A stretch of DNA of 64,000 nt, from positions 3,410,001 to 3,474,000 of the forward strand of contig NZ_CP023667.1 of NCBI RefSeq assembly GCF_002443155.1, written 5' to 3'. Positions within the stretch are counted from its first letter, which is position 1. Each line of letters starts with the position of its first letter. Source of the DNA: Alcaligenes faecalis. GTDB taxonomy: Bacteria > Pseudomonadota > Gammaproteobacteria > Burkholderiales > Burkholderiaceae_B. The notes under the pieces were generated by a model. That model was not told the origin of the DNA. It worked only from the letters and a program-made list of their open reading frames with translations, and did no database searches. The translations under genes and the position numbers were made by a program. Below, piece by piece: positions 37,249 through 46,069 of this stretch.

Positions 37249-38742
37249 TCAGTTCTGCTCGCCTTTCAGTGACGGCAAGCGGGACACCAGGCGCAGAGAA
37301 ACCGTCAGGCCTTCCAGCTGGTAATGCGGGCGCAAGAAGAACTTGGCGGCGTAATAACCGGGGTTGTCCGGCACTTCCTGTACCGAGACTTCGGCGGCGG
37401 CCAGCGGCTTGCGCGCCTTGGTTTCCTGCGAGGAATTGGTCGGGTCGCCGTCCACGTAATTCATGATCCAGCTGTTCAGCCAACGCTCCATATCGTCGCG
37501 TTCGCGAAAGGAACCAATCTTGTCGCGCACAATGCATTTCAGGTAATGCGCAAAACGGCAGCAGGCAAACAGATAGGGCAGACGCGCGGCCAGACGGGCA
37601 TTGGCGGTAGCGTCTGCGTCGTAATACTCCTGGGGCTTCTGCAAGGACTGAGCACCGATAAAGGCCGCAAAATCCGAGTTCTTGCGGTGGACCAAAGGCA
37701 TGAATCCGTTCTTGGCCAGCTCGGCCTCGCGGCGGTCGCTGATGGCGATTTCCGTAGGGCATTTAATATCCACACCGCCATCGTCCGTGGGGAAAGTATG
37801 GCAAGGCAGGTTCTCAACCGCACCGCCCGACTCCACACCACGGATCGCCGTGCACCAGCCAAAATGCTTGAAGGATCGGTTGATGTTGACCGCCATGGCA
37901 TAGGCCGAGTTGGCCCAGGTGTAGCGGTCGTGGCTGGCTCCGTCGGTGTCTTCCTCGAAGTCGAACTCATCAACGGGGTTGGTACGTGCGCCGTAGGGCA
38001 AACGTGCCAGAAAACGCGGCATGGCCAGGCCCAGATAGCGGGCATCATCCGACTCGCGCAGGCTTTGCCAGGCGGCGTACTCGGTATTGGAGAAAATCTT
38101 GGTCAGATCACGCGGATTGGCCAGCTCCTGCCAGGATTCCATCTGCATCACGGACGGCGCTGCACCCGCGATAAAGGGGCTATGCGCAGCGGCGCCGATG
38201 CGCGCCAGCTCACCCAGCATTTCCACATCCGGTGGACTGTGGTCGAAGTGATAATCTCCCACCAGGCAACCAAAAGGCTCGCCACCAAACTGGCCGTATT
38301 CCTGTTCGTAGACTTTCTTGAACAAGGGGCTTTGATCCCAGGCCACGCCTTTGTAGCGCTTCAGGTTACGTGCCAGTTCTTTCTTGGTGGCAGGCATCAC
38401 ACGGATACGCAGCAGTTCGTCCGTCTCCGTATTGCTGACCAGATGGTGCAAGCCGCGCCAGGCCCCTTCCAGGCGCTGAAATTCGGGGTGATGCAGAATG
38501 TGATTGATCTGCTCGGTCATCTTCTGATCGATCTGGGCAATCACCGCCTGAATGGTTTGATAGGCGTCGTCGCTCAAGGTCACGGACTGGTCCAAAGCCT
38601 GCTCGGCCAGCGTGGTGACGGCGAACTCAACCGCCTGCTGAGCCTGCTCGGTTTTGGGGCGAAACTCCTGCTGCAACAGGCTGGACAGTTCGTCCAGCTG
38701 GGCCGTGTCGCGGGTGGCGGTCAATGTCTGGGTGGAAGTCAT
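37249..38742 (-). CDS. tssC: T6SS sheath large subunit TssC
   Basis: A 497-residue sheath protein (VipB/ImpD). Landmarks are LEGAWRGLHHLVSNTETDELLRIRVM in consecutive blocks, LVGDYHFDHSPPDVEML, the PRFLARLPYG motif, and the C-terminal PGYYAAKFFLRPHYQLEGLTVSLRLVSRLP region. With TssB it makes the contractile sheath. The long antisense open frames opposite this gene are shadows. RBS-bearing spacer of 12 bp after tssB. Confidence 0.97.
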   Translation of the reverse strand: MTSTQTLTATRDTAQLDELSSLLQQEFRPKTEQAQQAVEFAVTTLAEQALDQSVTLSDDAYQTIQAVIAQIDQKMTEQINHILHHPEFQRLEGAWRGLHHLVSNTETDELLRIRVMPATKKELARNLKRYKGVAWDQSPLFKKVYEQEYGQFGGEPFGCLVGDYHFDHSPPDVEMLGELARIGAAAHSPFIAGAAPSVMQMESWQELANPRDLTKIFSNTEYAAWQSLRESDDARYLGLAMPRFLARLPYGARTNPVDEFDFEEDTDGASHDRYTWANSAYAMAVNINRSFKHFGWCTAIRGVESGGAVENLPCHTFPTDDGGVDIKCPTEIAISDRREAELAKNGFMPLVHRKNSDFAAFIGAQSLQKPQEYYDADATANARLAARLPYLFACCRFAHYLKCIVRDKIGSFRERDDMERWLNSWIMNYVDGDPTNSSQETKARKPLAAAEVSVQEVPDNPGYYAAKFFLRPHYQLEGLTVSLRLVSRLPSLKGEQN

Positions 38743-38754
38743 GGGGTAGGCTCC

Positions 38755-39312
38755 TTATGCTTTGGGCTCGTTGTCCTGATCGGGCTGGGACTCGTCCATC
38801 GTCAGGGCCTGGGGCGGGCGGCCAGCCAGGGCACGCAAGAGTTCGGGCTGCTGGAGCAGACGGGACAGCAGTTCCTCCGCCCCGCTCTTGCCGTCCATAT
38901 AGGTCAGCAAATTCGCCAGTTGAGTCCGGGCTTCCAGCAAGCGGGCCAAAGGTTCGATCTGACGGGCCAGTTCAGCCGGGGAGAAGCTGTCCATGGAGTC
39001 AAAAGATACTTCCACTCCCAGCACGCCATCGCCCTTCAGGCTGTTGGGAACCTGCATGTTCAGCTTGGGTGCGATGGACTTCATGCGGTCATCGAAGTTG
39101 TCCACGTCGATTTCCATAAACTTGCGCTCGCCCAGCTCCGGCTGGCTCTCCGTGTTGTGTCCGGCCAGATCAGCCAGCACACCCATCACGAAAGGCAGTT
39201 GCACACGATGCTCGGCGCCGTACAGTTCAACGTCGTACTCAATTTGCACACGCGGAGCCCGATTGCGCCCAAGGAATTTCTGGCCGCTGCCAGAATTGGA
39301 TTTCACAGACAT
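38755..39312 (-). CDS. tssB: T6SS sheath small subunit TssB
   Basis: A 185-residue protein (VipA/ImpB). FLGRNRAPRVQIEYDVE, LPFVMGVLADLAG and FMEIDVDNFDDRMKSIAPKL are the family blocks, and VEVSFDSMDSFSPAELA follows. Forms the sheath with TssC. Lies 28 bp after tssA. Confidence 0.96.
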   Translation of the reverse strand: MSVKSNSGSGQKFLGRNRAPRVQIEYDVELYGAEHRVQLPFVMGVLADLAGHNTESQPELGERKFMEIDVDNFDDRMKSIAPKLNMQVPNSLKGDGVLGVEVSFDSMDSFSPAELARQIEPLARLLEARTQLANLLTYMDGKSGAEELLSRLLQQPELLRALAGRPPQALTMDESQPDQDNEPKA

Positions 39313-39339
39313 CAGGTCTTCTCCAGTTGATTTATGGAA

Positions 39340-40410
39340 TTAAGAAGCGGCAGAGGCCGCTTCGGATCGAGGCATGAAAACCTGGATCTGATCCCAGGCG
39401 CCGGGTGCCAGGTCACGAATCAGCTCGTGAAAACCCATGGGCACCAGTTGCTGGGCACGACGCAGCAGCAAAGGGGCGGGATGGCTGGGTTCGTGCTGCT
39501 CGAAATACGCCACCAGCTTGTCCAGCAACAGCACCACCTCTTCGCGGGATGAAACATGCAGGTTTTGCCAGCTCGCCAAGCCCATCACCGGAGCGACCTG
39601 ATGAGCAGGTTGCGGCGGCACAGGAATAGTGGGGTGGCTTGCCTGCACTGGCTCGGGAGCGGCAGGAGCAGAGAGTGAGGTTGCCGCGTCCAGCACTGCG
39701 CAGGCGGCTTCCACGGTGTCCCAGGCCCCATCCAGACGCACGGACCATTCGGCATCCAGATGGTGATGCACCAAAGCCTCCAGCTCCTGGCGGAACTGGC
39801 GCAAACGGCTCAAGGCCACTGTCTGACTTTGGCCCGCCGCAAAGGCACGGCGCAGTTCTTCTACCAGTCGATCCCGACCGGGCAGGCCAGTATCTTTCTG
39901 ACTGCCATCCAGCACGTGGCCGACTTCACGTAAATTCAGCTGACGATGCCCCAGGCTGACTACGGGGGCTTCACGCATCAGGCGGCCCAGACCATCAATG
40001 GCCGACAGCCCGGCCAACGCATTGACGCGCGGTAATGGGTCCAGCTCGTCGTCTTCATGCAGACGCGGGTGGACGTGCTCCCAGCCTTGTTGCAAGGCAC
40101 TTAACAGCCAGTCGCACACCTCCACCAAGGCGGGCAATCCACCTGTCTGCAATCGCGCCTGAGCCAGCACCACCAGCAAGCGAATATCCGCCGAGCGATC
40201 CAGCAAGTCCTGCACCAGGCGGACGATGCGCGTCCAGTCCGGAACCTGGGCCGGAATGATGGTTTGGCCAAACTGCTGCTCGCCTTGCACTTGCAGAGCC
40301 TGCATCAAGGCCAGAAAGTCGGCTTCATATTCCAGGTTCTCGCCGTAGTGGGCATTTTCGGGAGCCAAAATCCAGGCTGGCTGCCACTGCTCCTGTATTC
40401 CTTCGACCAT
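39340..40410 (-). CDS. tssA: T6SS cap/assembly protein TssA (ImpA-type)
   Basis: A 356-residue protein with an ImpA-N domain in the first 250 residues: GENLEYEADFLALMQ, VPDWTRIVRLVQDLLDRSADIRLLVVLAQA in blocks, and LHEDDELDPLPRVNAL. A proline-rich linker (about 255-280) leads to a C-terminal helical block with HPAPLLLRRAQQLVPMGF and DLAPGAW, the short TssA1-like tail. It primes tube-sheath polymerisation. It is the first gene of the tssABC-hcp-tssEFG operon, with its own upstream region after the terminator of the effector module. Confidence 0.93.
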   Translation of the reverse strand: MVEGIQEQWQPAWILAPENAHYGENLEYEADFLALMQALQVQGEQQFGQTIIPAQVPDWTRIVRLVQDLLDRSADIRLLVVLAQARLQTGGLPALVEVCDWLLSALQQGWEHVHPRLHEDDELDPLPRVNALAGLSAIDGLGRLMREAPVVSLGHRQLNLREVGHVLDGSQKDTGLPGRDRLVEELRRAFAAGQSQTVALSRLRQFRQELEALVHHHLDAEWSVRLDGAWDTVEAACAVLDAATSLSAPAAPEPVQASHPTIPVPPQPAHQVAPVMGLASWQNLHVSSREEVVLLLDKLVAYFEQHEPSHPAPLLLRRAQQLVPMGFHELIRDLAPGAWDQIQVFMPRSEAASAAS

Positions 40411-40455
40411 AGCTGTCGTCTCGGATAACTGATCACGGACCCAGTCTAGGAAGCG

Positions 40456-40468
40456 AAGGTGACACCTT
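40456..40468. promoter_or_regulatory. Short palindrome upstream of tssA
   Basis: AAGGTG-A-CACCTT, a perfect 6-base inverted repeat with a 1-base centre, 46 bp before the tssA start. It lies in an otherwise AT-rich promoter region (40.41-40.54 kb). It could be an operator, but a 13-base palindrome can arise by chance and no clear -10/-35 pair was recognised next to it. Confidence 0.3.
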
Positions 40469-40539
40469 TTTGACGAAAATTTTTCCTTACTTATTTTGCA
40501 AAATGGATGTATTTACGCTCTTTTTGAAGCAAATAATGC

Positions 40540-40567
40540 AAAAGCGCCGCCCACAGGCAGCGCTTTT
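40540..40567 (-). terminator. Terminator after the effector-immunity pair
   Basis: On the minus strand arms AAAAGCGC and GCGCTTTT (8 bp each) enclose an inner GCC/GGC stem with one mismatch. It starts about 28 bp after the stop codon of the candidate immunity gene. It separates the effector module from the tssABC structural operon. The same hairpin is near-symmetric and could work both ways. Confidence 0.7.
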
Positions 40568-40595
40568 CAAAAGAAGAAAATAGATCGGTCAGAGG

Positions 40596-41048
40596 CTAGT
40601 CGTCCAGGCCCTGCTCCTGTCGCCAGTGCTGGTAGCGTCGCTCCAGAACCGGCCGCAAGGTTTCGTAGCTGTCCCAATCGTCAGGCACGTGATAAATGGA
40701 AGGCAGAACCTCGTCGTCCAGCGTATCCACGTAATCATCCAGATACAGCTCGTCGTAATAAAAATCGCTGAAGGCCTTGCCCAGCTCGGACATATCTTCG
40801 CTGACCAGCACATCGTCGCAACACTCTTGCAGCAATTGTGAACCTTTGAGCATGTGATCACGGCACTGGCGAACCTCGTTGGGGTAGCGATCCATGAACG
40901 CATTGGCCAGCAGACCTTTTTCCACCAGCCAGGCCAGATACATGCCTATGTGTGTACGACCGCCTTGCGGGCCCAGGTCAGAGGGGTAGTCCCCGCCTAC
41001 ATGCCAGTCCACAGCGTCATATTTAACGGGATCAGTGTGCGTTTTCAA
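40596..41048 (-). CDS. Candidate immunity protein to the adjacent DUF4150-nuclease effector
   Basis: A 150-residue, strongly acidic cytoplasmic protein with no signal peptide (runs such as DFYYDELYLDDYVDTLDDEV). The N-terminal KYDAVDWHVGGDYPSDLGPQ and GGRTHIGMYLAWLVEKGLLA resemble a domain family of small proteins often found beside polymorphic toxins. It starts at TTG 41048, which overlaps the effector stop (TGA 41045-41047), with a strong GGAGG at 41056-41060 spaced 7 bases. The position directly after a toxin gene, the coupling and the acidity opposite a basic toxin support an immunity role; this is inference. Confidence 0.75.
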   Translation of the reverse strand: MKTHTDPVKYDAVDWHVGGDYPSDLGPQGGRTHIGMYLAWLVEKGLLANAFMDRYPNEVRQCRDHMLKGSQLLQECCDDVLVSEDMSELGKAFSDFYYDELYLDDYVDTLDDEVLPSIYHVPDDWDSYETLRPVLERRYQHWRQEQGLDD

Positions 41049-41854
41049 TGTCGAACCTCCGTAGGTATGCGTATGTTCTTGGGGAGTGGCTGCTTGGGTG
41101 CATTCTTGCCAATCAACTCTGCACCCTTGTTCTCCATCGCCTTGTCCTTGGCCTTCTGGGTTGCGGAGCGGCGCGCTCCCCCGCTCTTGACTTCGACCGC
41201 CCGGATTTTGCCCGTGTTCTTGTCCTTGATCAGTATATCGATCACACGGCGGGTCAATGGGGTTTTTGCAGACACCTGCGTGCCCATGACCTCGTGGCCT
41301 TCCTGCTTCAGCTCGGCCTCAACCTCACGCTCGCGCTGTGCACCCCGACGCCGGTTGCGTTTCAGCTGTGCCCGCTTGGCTTCGCGTGCCGCTGCCTTGC
41401 GTGCCGCATCCGGCCCACTGCCCGACACACCCTTGCCGCCTTTACCGGCGCCGCCCCCGGCACCACCGCCACCTAGCAACAGCACTTTGAACTGGCTGGG
41501 CACTACCCGCATGCCCACCGTATTCACCGTGTTCTGCATGCTCAAACTAGTCAGACGGGTCGCCGGGATTCCCTTCCACAGCACATTAGGCACACAGGTA
41601 ATGGAGCGCGAACGCGACATCACGGTTTGCGAGATCAAGCCCAAAGCCACACCCGGATTGTCACCATTACTGAAGGGTATCGTTGTGAGCAAGTTATGGG
41701 CAGGCCCACCCTGCAACAGGATGTTCCAGGCATTGGGAATACCCATCAGGCCCGTCGCAAAATTCGGGTAAGGGATCGGCAACAGAGCCGGTGGTGTCTT
41801 GCAGATATCGGGAAAGGCAATGTCCATGCCGCCCCGCTGGCAATTGGCAAACAT
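41045..41854 (-). CDS. T6SS effector: DUF4150 (PAAR-like) domain fused to PD-(D/E)XK nuclease-like toxin
   Basis: A 269-residue protein. Residues about 10-120 form a DUF4150/PAAR-like domain (FPDICKTPPALLPIPYPN, FSNGDNPGVALGLIS, KGIPATRLTS), which sits on the VgrG tip. A glycine-rich linker (127-146) and a very basic stretch (150-172) lead to the toxin: E176/E178, D206 in RRVIDILIK, E221 and K223 in AVEVKSG, and Q233. The D...ExK...Q spacing is that of PD-(D/E)XK (Holliday-junction-resolvase-like) nucleases, so DNA is the probable target. RBS AAGGAG precedes ATG 41854. It is followed by its candidate immunity gene with overlap, and preceded by two pentapeptide proteins likely involved in loading. 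Confidence 0.85.
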   Translation of the reverse strand: MFANCQRGGMDIAFPDICKTPPALLPIPYPNFATGLMGIPNAWNILLQGGPAHNLLTTIPFSNGDNPGVALGLISQTVMSRSRSITCVPNVLWKGIPATRLTSLSMQNTVNTVGMRVVPSQFKVLLLGGGGAGGGAGKGGKGVSGSGPDAARKAAAREAKRAQLKRNRRRGAQREREVEAELKQEGHEVMGTQVSAKTPLTRRVIDILIKDKNTGKIRAVEVKSGGARRSATQKAKDKAMENKGAELIGKNAPKQPLPKNIRIPTEVRH

Positions 41855-41863
41855 CAGGGCTCC

Positions 41864-42925
41864 TTATTCAAGATTCATGTGGCGCGCCGTCCAGCTTTCA
41901 GACTCGTGCAAAGCTGGGTCGTTGGGCAGGCAGCCTGCGGCCTGTTCTTGCCCGGCTTTGTCCAGCAGACAGCGATGAAACTGGGTGCGTTCAAAATGCG
42001 CGCCATCCCAACGGGCACGGCGGCAATCTGCATACGAGAAATCCGCATAACGCAGCTGGCTATACTCGAAACGGGCCTGCTCCAGCACCGCTTGCGCGAA
42101 GTAGGCTTGCTGTAAAAAGGAAGTCCGAAAATCTGCCTCGGGGGCATGGGCTTGAGCCCACAGGCTTTGGGTCAGATTCGCCTCCCGAATCTGCGTCCCT
42201 TGAGCCTGCGTCTGGACAAACAAAGCCTGGCTGGCTTGCACCTTGTTGAGCACAGCCTGATTCAGGGTGGCAGACTTGAAGTTTGTGCCGCACAGACGGG
42301 CGTGGCTCAGGTCCGCCTGAGTAAAGTCGGACTCCATCAAGACACTGCCGCTGAAATCCAGCCCGGACAGGTTCATGCCGTGGAAATTGCAGGCTTTGGC
42401 CGTCACTCTGTTCCAGCGGCTGCCGGCCAAAATACTGCCACGCCAATCCATGTCGGTGACCACCACGTCCTCCAGCCGGGTCGATTGCAAGGACAAATCC
42501 CCTGCGCGGCAGCCCGTCCAGGTACAGCGCTGCAAAAGGGCTTGGTCGAAGTTTCCCGCCTGCAAAACGCATTGCGCCCAATGGGTGTCGCTCCATGCAC
42601 CACCCTGCCAAATGGCTCCCTTCAAATCACAGTCTTGCCACATGACCTCACTGGCCTGGACATGCTTGCAGGACAGGTCGGTAAGCACGCATTCCATGAA
42701 GACACAGCCATCCAGCACACTGGCGTCCAGCACCGCCCCGCTCAAGTCACATTGATGGAAGCGGCTACCCGCCAGATTGACGCCCAAGGCTTGCACACGC
42801 GGCAGACGGCAAGAGATGAACACGGCCCCTGAATAATCGCCCGGTGGCAAGTATAGATCACTGAAATCCAGCCCCAGCAAAGGCTCACCTTGCCGAATAC
42901 GCAAACGCAAAGCATGTGCGTCCAT
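41864..42925 (-). CDS. Pentapeptide repeat protein of the T6SS effector module
   Basis: A 353-residue protein made almost wholly of pentapeptide repeats (pattern A/C-D/N-L/F-x-x), e.g. LSGLDFSGSVLMESDFTQADL and FSYADCRRARWDGAHF. It should fold as a right-handed quadrilateral beta helix. The start ATG shares one base with the stop of the DUF2169 gene (TGATG), so they are coupled. In T6SS clusters such proteins accompany DUF4150/PAAR effectors and may act as adaptors or tip extensions; the precise role is unknown. I see nothing that points to a quinolone-resistance (Qnr) role. Confidence 0.85.
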   Translation of the reverse strand: MDAHALRLRIRQGEPLLGLDFSDLYLPPGDYSGAVFISCRLPRVQALGVNLAGSRFHQCDLSGAVLDASVLDGCVFMECVLTDLSCKHVQASEVMWQDCDLKGAIWQGGAWSDTHWAQCVLQAGNFDQALLQRCTWTGCRAGDLSLQSTRLEDVVVTDMDWRGSILAGSRWNRVTAKACNFHGMNLSGLDFSGSVLMESDFTQADLSHARLCGTNFKSATLNQAVLNKVQASQALFVQTQAQGTQIREANLTQSLWAQAHAPEADFRTSFLQQAYFAQAVLEQARFEYSQLRYADFSYADCRRARWDGAHFERTQFHRCLLDKAGQEQAAGCLPNDPALHESESWTARHMNLE

Positions 42926-45447
42926 CAGGCTTGTCCCCCGGCCGGGTCGCGACGTGCCGTGCGCAAATACAGATTGCGGCTGCGGGTACGTGCATCCGTT
43001 TGCAAACCCATCAAGTCAGCACGGAAGAAGTTCACGGTATCCAGCATCGTGCCCTGAACATTCGCGCCCCCGGCCAGGCTATTGCTCATGTCCACCTTGT
43101 TCAAGGTGGCCAGGCTAAAGTCGGTCTCAATCAGAATGCAATCGCTCAGGCGGGCCTGCGTCCACTGCGAACCCTGAAGATTGGCACCGGATAAATCACA
43201 GCGAATCAGCTGGGCGTGTTCAAAGCAGGATTGCGACAAATCCAGCCCACGCAAATTGCTTTCTTCCAGGCGGGCACCGCGCCAATTTGACCCTGGCATG
43301 GCCAAACCGGACACCACACTTTGACGCCAGGTGCTATCACGGCAGTCGACGACACCGTCCAACAGGCCCAGCAGCCAGGACGAGTCCTCCAGGCTGGAGC
43401 CCTTCAAGGACAAACTCCGCAGATCACAATCCAGCCAGGCGCATTGCTGCAACTGGCAATCCAGATAAGACAATTCAGACAAGCGCGAGCGCATCAAATA
43501 CTGCACACCCTGCAAGTGTGAGGCCTCAAAGGTGCAGCGCAGCAGGTCCACATCCAGCCACTCCTGCTCCTGCAAATGGGACTGCTGAAACAAGACATCC
43601 TGCCAACTGGACTCGCGCGGCTGCCATCGGGCTGCCTGTACCTGGCGAAACTGTACGGATTGCAGCACAGCCGCACTGAAATCCACATCGTCCAATTGAG
43701 ACTGATCGAATTGAATCTGCTCCAGTCGCGCCCGCACAAAAGTGGCTCCAGAGCAGTCTGCTCCTGCAAACGTGCCTTGTTGTAGAACCGCGTCGTTAAA
43801 ACTGGTGCCGACACAGCGCACCCCGGAGAAATCGAAGTCCTGCAAATGCAGACCGCTCAAATCCAGACCAGATAAATTGCGAGTTCCGGCCAGAATCAAC
43901 TCCACGCGCCTGCGCAGCCGCTGCTGACGCAGATCGGACGCAGCAGGCGGCACAGGGGCATAGGTTTGCATCGCCCGTCTGGCCTCCTCCATGGGTTTGG
44001 ACAACAAGCCCGACACAGGGGCTTGATCGCTGGCTGTGGCATCCAGCTCGCACAACATGCGCTGCGTATCACGAACCGTCACACGGGTGCTGGCCTGATC
44101 CTGAAAGGGAGATTCACGCTGCAAATCCTGCACTTTCGCCATGCCCTCCTCCATCTGCTGGCGCGCCTCCCATTGCTGGCGATTGGCTTGGCGCACTTCC
44201 TGCACCCAATCCGTCCGGTCCACGTCCATGGGCTTGGGAGGCCCGACCTGCGCCAGGGAAAACAACTCGTTCTGCCAAGCCGGGTGTTCGTGTGCCGCGT
44301 CCTGCGCCCATCGCTCCAGGCGCATCCGCATGGTCAAGGACAAGGGGTCGTCTGAACTAGTCTGAAAATCATCCAAGGGCGCACAGCAGTCAGCGGGTAG
44401 CAAATCCTGGTCGCGCAAGGCAAATAATCCTGCCTGATCGCCTTCGCTACGCAAGCGCAGCACTTGCTCGTAATGGTCCTGACCACGCGGCATCCCCAAA
44501 GGCTCCAAGGCGGGCATCAGCAAATTCACATCTTGTGCCTGCGCGTCCTGGACCGGCACGCTTCCTTGATACAGCAAGAGCATGTGGCCCAAGTCAGGGA
44601 AGAACCAGACGGTGGTGTGCCGTAGCTCCAGCTTTTGCAGGCCGGGTAGACGACGATCCTGATACCAGCAGATCGCCTCCCACTGCGGCAAGCTGCCGCT
44701 CCACTGTGGCCGTTGGGCGTGCAAATGGTGCAGCTCCCAGGAACTGTCTGCGGGCCAATGACTGTGCTCACGCCACCACTGGTCCGGTTCAGCAGCATTG
44801 AAAAAATGTGGGTCCAGACTGTCCAGCATCATGCCAGGATCGCCTTGCTGCCAGGCAGGGTCATAACGGCCCGCCAAACGAAAGCGGCGTGGTCGCAAAG
44901 GCGATACAGGCCCCAAGCCCGCTGGACGGCCCTGCTGACCAAAACGGTGCAAACGCCCTTCCCAAGGCTCTACCTGTGGCAAGCAAAGCGGCTCGTCAGG
45001 ACTGGTTATTTCCATCCCCATGCCAGCAGGATTATCAGGATACTGCGGCCCGCCCCAACTACGGCTGCCATCCAAAGGCACGCGGGTAAAAGGCTCTGCC
45101 TCGCCCGGTCTGCCTTGCCGCCACTGACGTTGCCCAAATACAGCCAACTGCTTTTCTATCGGGCCAACACGCGCTTGTACAGCCAGTTGAGATACCGGCT
45201 CACCACCCGGAGCGCAGGCATGGCCAGACACCAGAAACTCTGCACAAGGTTTGGGCAAGGCCAGATCCAGCACATCATCGTCCTGCATCAGGTCGGATAC
45301 GCTTTGCCACATGCGTGCATCGGTGCTCAAGACATGCGGGGCATCCATGGAGCACCAGGCCTGTACCGACACGCTTAGCGCGTGTTGCCCGCGCCAGCTC
45401 CAAGGGCGTGCCAGAATACCCAAGCGCAAGGGTTTTACGATGCGCAT
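42925..45447 (-). CDS. DUF2169 and pentapeptide-repeat T6SS accessory protein
   Basis: About 840 residues. The N-terminal 300 match DUF2169 (RIVKPLRLGILARPWSW, then GKRQWRQG-like FGQRQWRQGRPGEAEPF and AGMGMEITSPDEPLC, HRFGQQGRPAGLGPV). A helical middle region (about 370-510, Q/E/R-rich) leads to roughly 300 residues of pentapeptide repeats (LDLSGLHLQDFDFSGVRC, FSAAVLQSVQFRQVQA, LDLSQSCFEHAQLIRCDLSG in blocks). I chose ATG 45447 because AAGGA lies upstream; ATG 45471 has none. DUF2169 proteins are known T6SS accessory factors next to VgrG/PAAR effectors. Joining both modules in one chain suggests an effector loader or a large spike extension. Confidence 0.85.
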   Translation of the reverse strand: MRIVKPLRLGILARPWSWRGQHALSVSVQAWCSMDAPHVLSTDARMWQSVSDLMQDDDVLDLALPKPCAEFLVSGHACAPGGEPVSQLAVQARVGPIEKQLAVFGQRQWRQGRPGEAEPFTRVPLDGSRSWGGPQYPDNPAGMGMEITSPDEPLCLPQVEPWEGRLHRFGQQGRPAGLGPVSPLRPRRFRLAGRYDPAWQQGDPGMMLDSLDPHFFNAAEPDQWWREHSHWPADSSWELHHLHAQRPQWSGSLPQWEAICWYQDRRLPGLQKLELRHTTVWFFPDLGHMLLLYQGSVPVQDAQAQDVNLLMPALEPLGMPRGQDHYEQVLRLRSEGDQAGLFALRDQDLLPADCCAPLDDFQTSSDDPLSLTMRMRLERWAQDAAHEHPAWQNELFSLAQVGPPKPMDVDRTDWVQEVRQANRQQWEARQQMEEGMAKVQDLQRESPFQDQASTRVTVRDTQRMLCELDATASDQAPVSGLLSKPMEEARRAMQTYAPVPPAASDLRQQRLRRRVELILAGTRNLSGLDLSGLHLQDFDFSGVRCVGTSFNDAVLQQGTFAGADCSGATFVRARLEQIQFDQSQLDDVDFSAAVLQSVQFRQVQAARWQPRESSWQDVLFQQSHLQEQEWLDVDLLRCTFEASHLQGVQYLMRSRLSELSYLDCQLQQCAWLDCDLRSLSLKGSSLEDSSWLLGLLDGVVDCRDSTWRQSVVSGLAMPGSNWRGARLEESNLRGLDLSQSCFEHAQLIRCDLSGANLQGSQWTQARLSDCILIETDFSLATLNKVDMSNSLAGGANVQGTMLDTVNFFRADLMGLQTDARTRSRNLYLRTARRDPAGGQA

Positions 45448-45566
45448 GAAATTTGTCCTTTGGGAAAGCACGAGCAGGACTGGCTTGGAGCAAGGGTCCT
45501 GCCTGACTGCACCGGACCAGCGTGTGGGTCATCCCCGATCAACTGCAAAACCAGCGCCACCATCAA

Positions 45567-46055
45567 TCAATCCCCATAGGAGTTGGCGGCGGGTTTCAGC
45601 TGCAAGGTCACCTGTTCGCGGTTCAGAGCGCACAGCTGAGCATTGGCCGGATCGCACAGTACGCTGACCCAATTACCCGCCTTGAATCGCTTGTTCAGTT
45701 CGGGCTGTACAAGCACATCCACATGGGTTTTCTGGCCATCCACGTCCAGGCCCAGACGCACCAGCGGATAAGCGGATTTGAAGACTTCTGGCAGCAGTTC
45801 ATCCTGAGAGACGATCATTGCCTGTTGGGGGACGACTTCGGCACGATGCAGACGCTGATACAAGAGCTCTTCAGGACGGGCACGCCAGTAACGAATAAAG
45901 CCTCTGTATCCGGCCACAAAACCGCCCACTGCGATCAGCATGGGCAAGATGACCAGATAAGGCAGCCAATCTCGCCATTCCAGGGCAATACCAATCGAAA
46001 TCATGATGGCCCCCATCAAGGCGCTGAAAGCCATCCACATAATCTGTCCCAACAT
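45567..46055 (-). CDS. Unknown two-TM inner-membrane protein in the VgrG module
   Basis: About 162 residues from ATG 46055, 14 bp after the VgrG stop. Two membrane segments (MAFSALMGAIMISIGIALEW and LPYLVILPMLIAVGGFVAGY) are joined by a short loop, and the C-terminal 100 residues look soluble and beta-rich (VRLGLDVDGQKTHVDVLVQP, FKAGNWVSVLCDP). The frame stays open upstream into the VgrG gene, but that part has no protein-like character. I do not recognise the family. Its place between vgrG and the DUF2169 gene suggests a link to the spike module, perhaps a membrane-located immunity protein; this is a guess from position. Confidence 0.7.
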   Translation of the reverse strand: MLGQIMWMAFSALMGAIMISIGIALEWRDWLPYLVILPMLIAVGGFVAGYRGFIRYWRARPEELLYQRLHRAEVVPQQAMIVSQDELLPEVFKSAYPLVRLGLDVDGQKTHVDVLVQPELNKRFKAGNWVSVLCDPANAQLCALNREQVTLQLKPAANSYGD

Positions 46056-46069
46056 CGTCGTGGACGTCC

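Noticed and set aside
37324..39330. A 668-codon open frame on the plus strand opposite tssC and tssB
   Set aside because: It lies wholly antisense to well-recognised genes, has no family features, and long antisense frames are expected in GC-rich coding DNA.
41864..42925. Qnr/MfpA-type quinolone-resistance pentapeptide protein
   Set aside because: It is longer than Qnr proteins, lies in a T6SS effector operon and pairs with a DUF2169-pentapeptide protein; context favours secretion.
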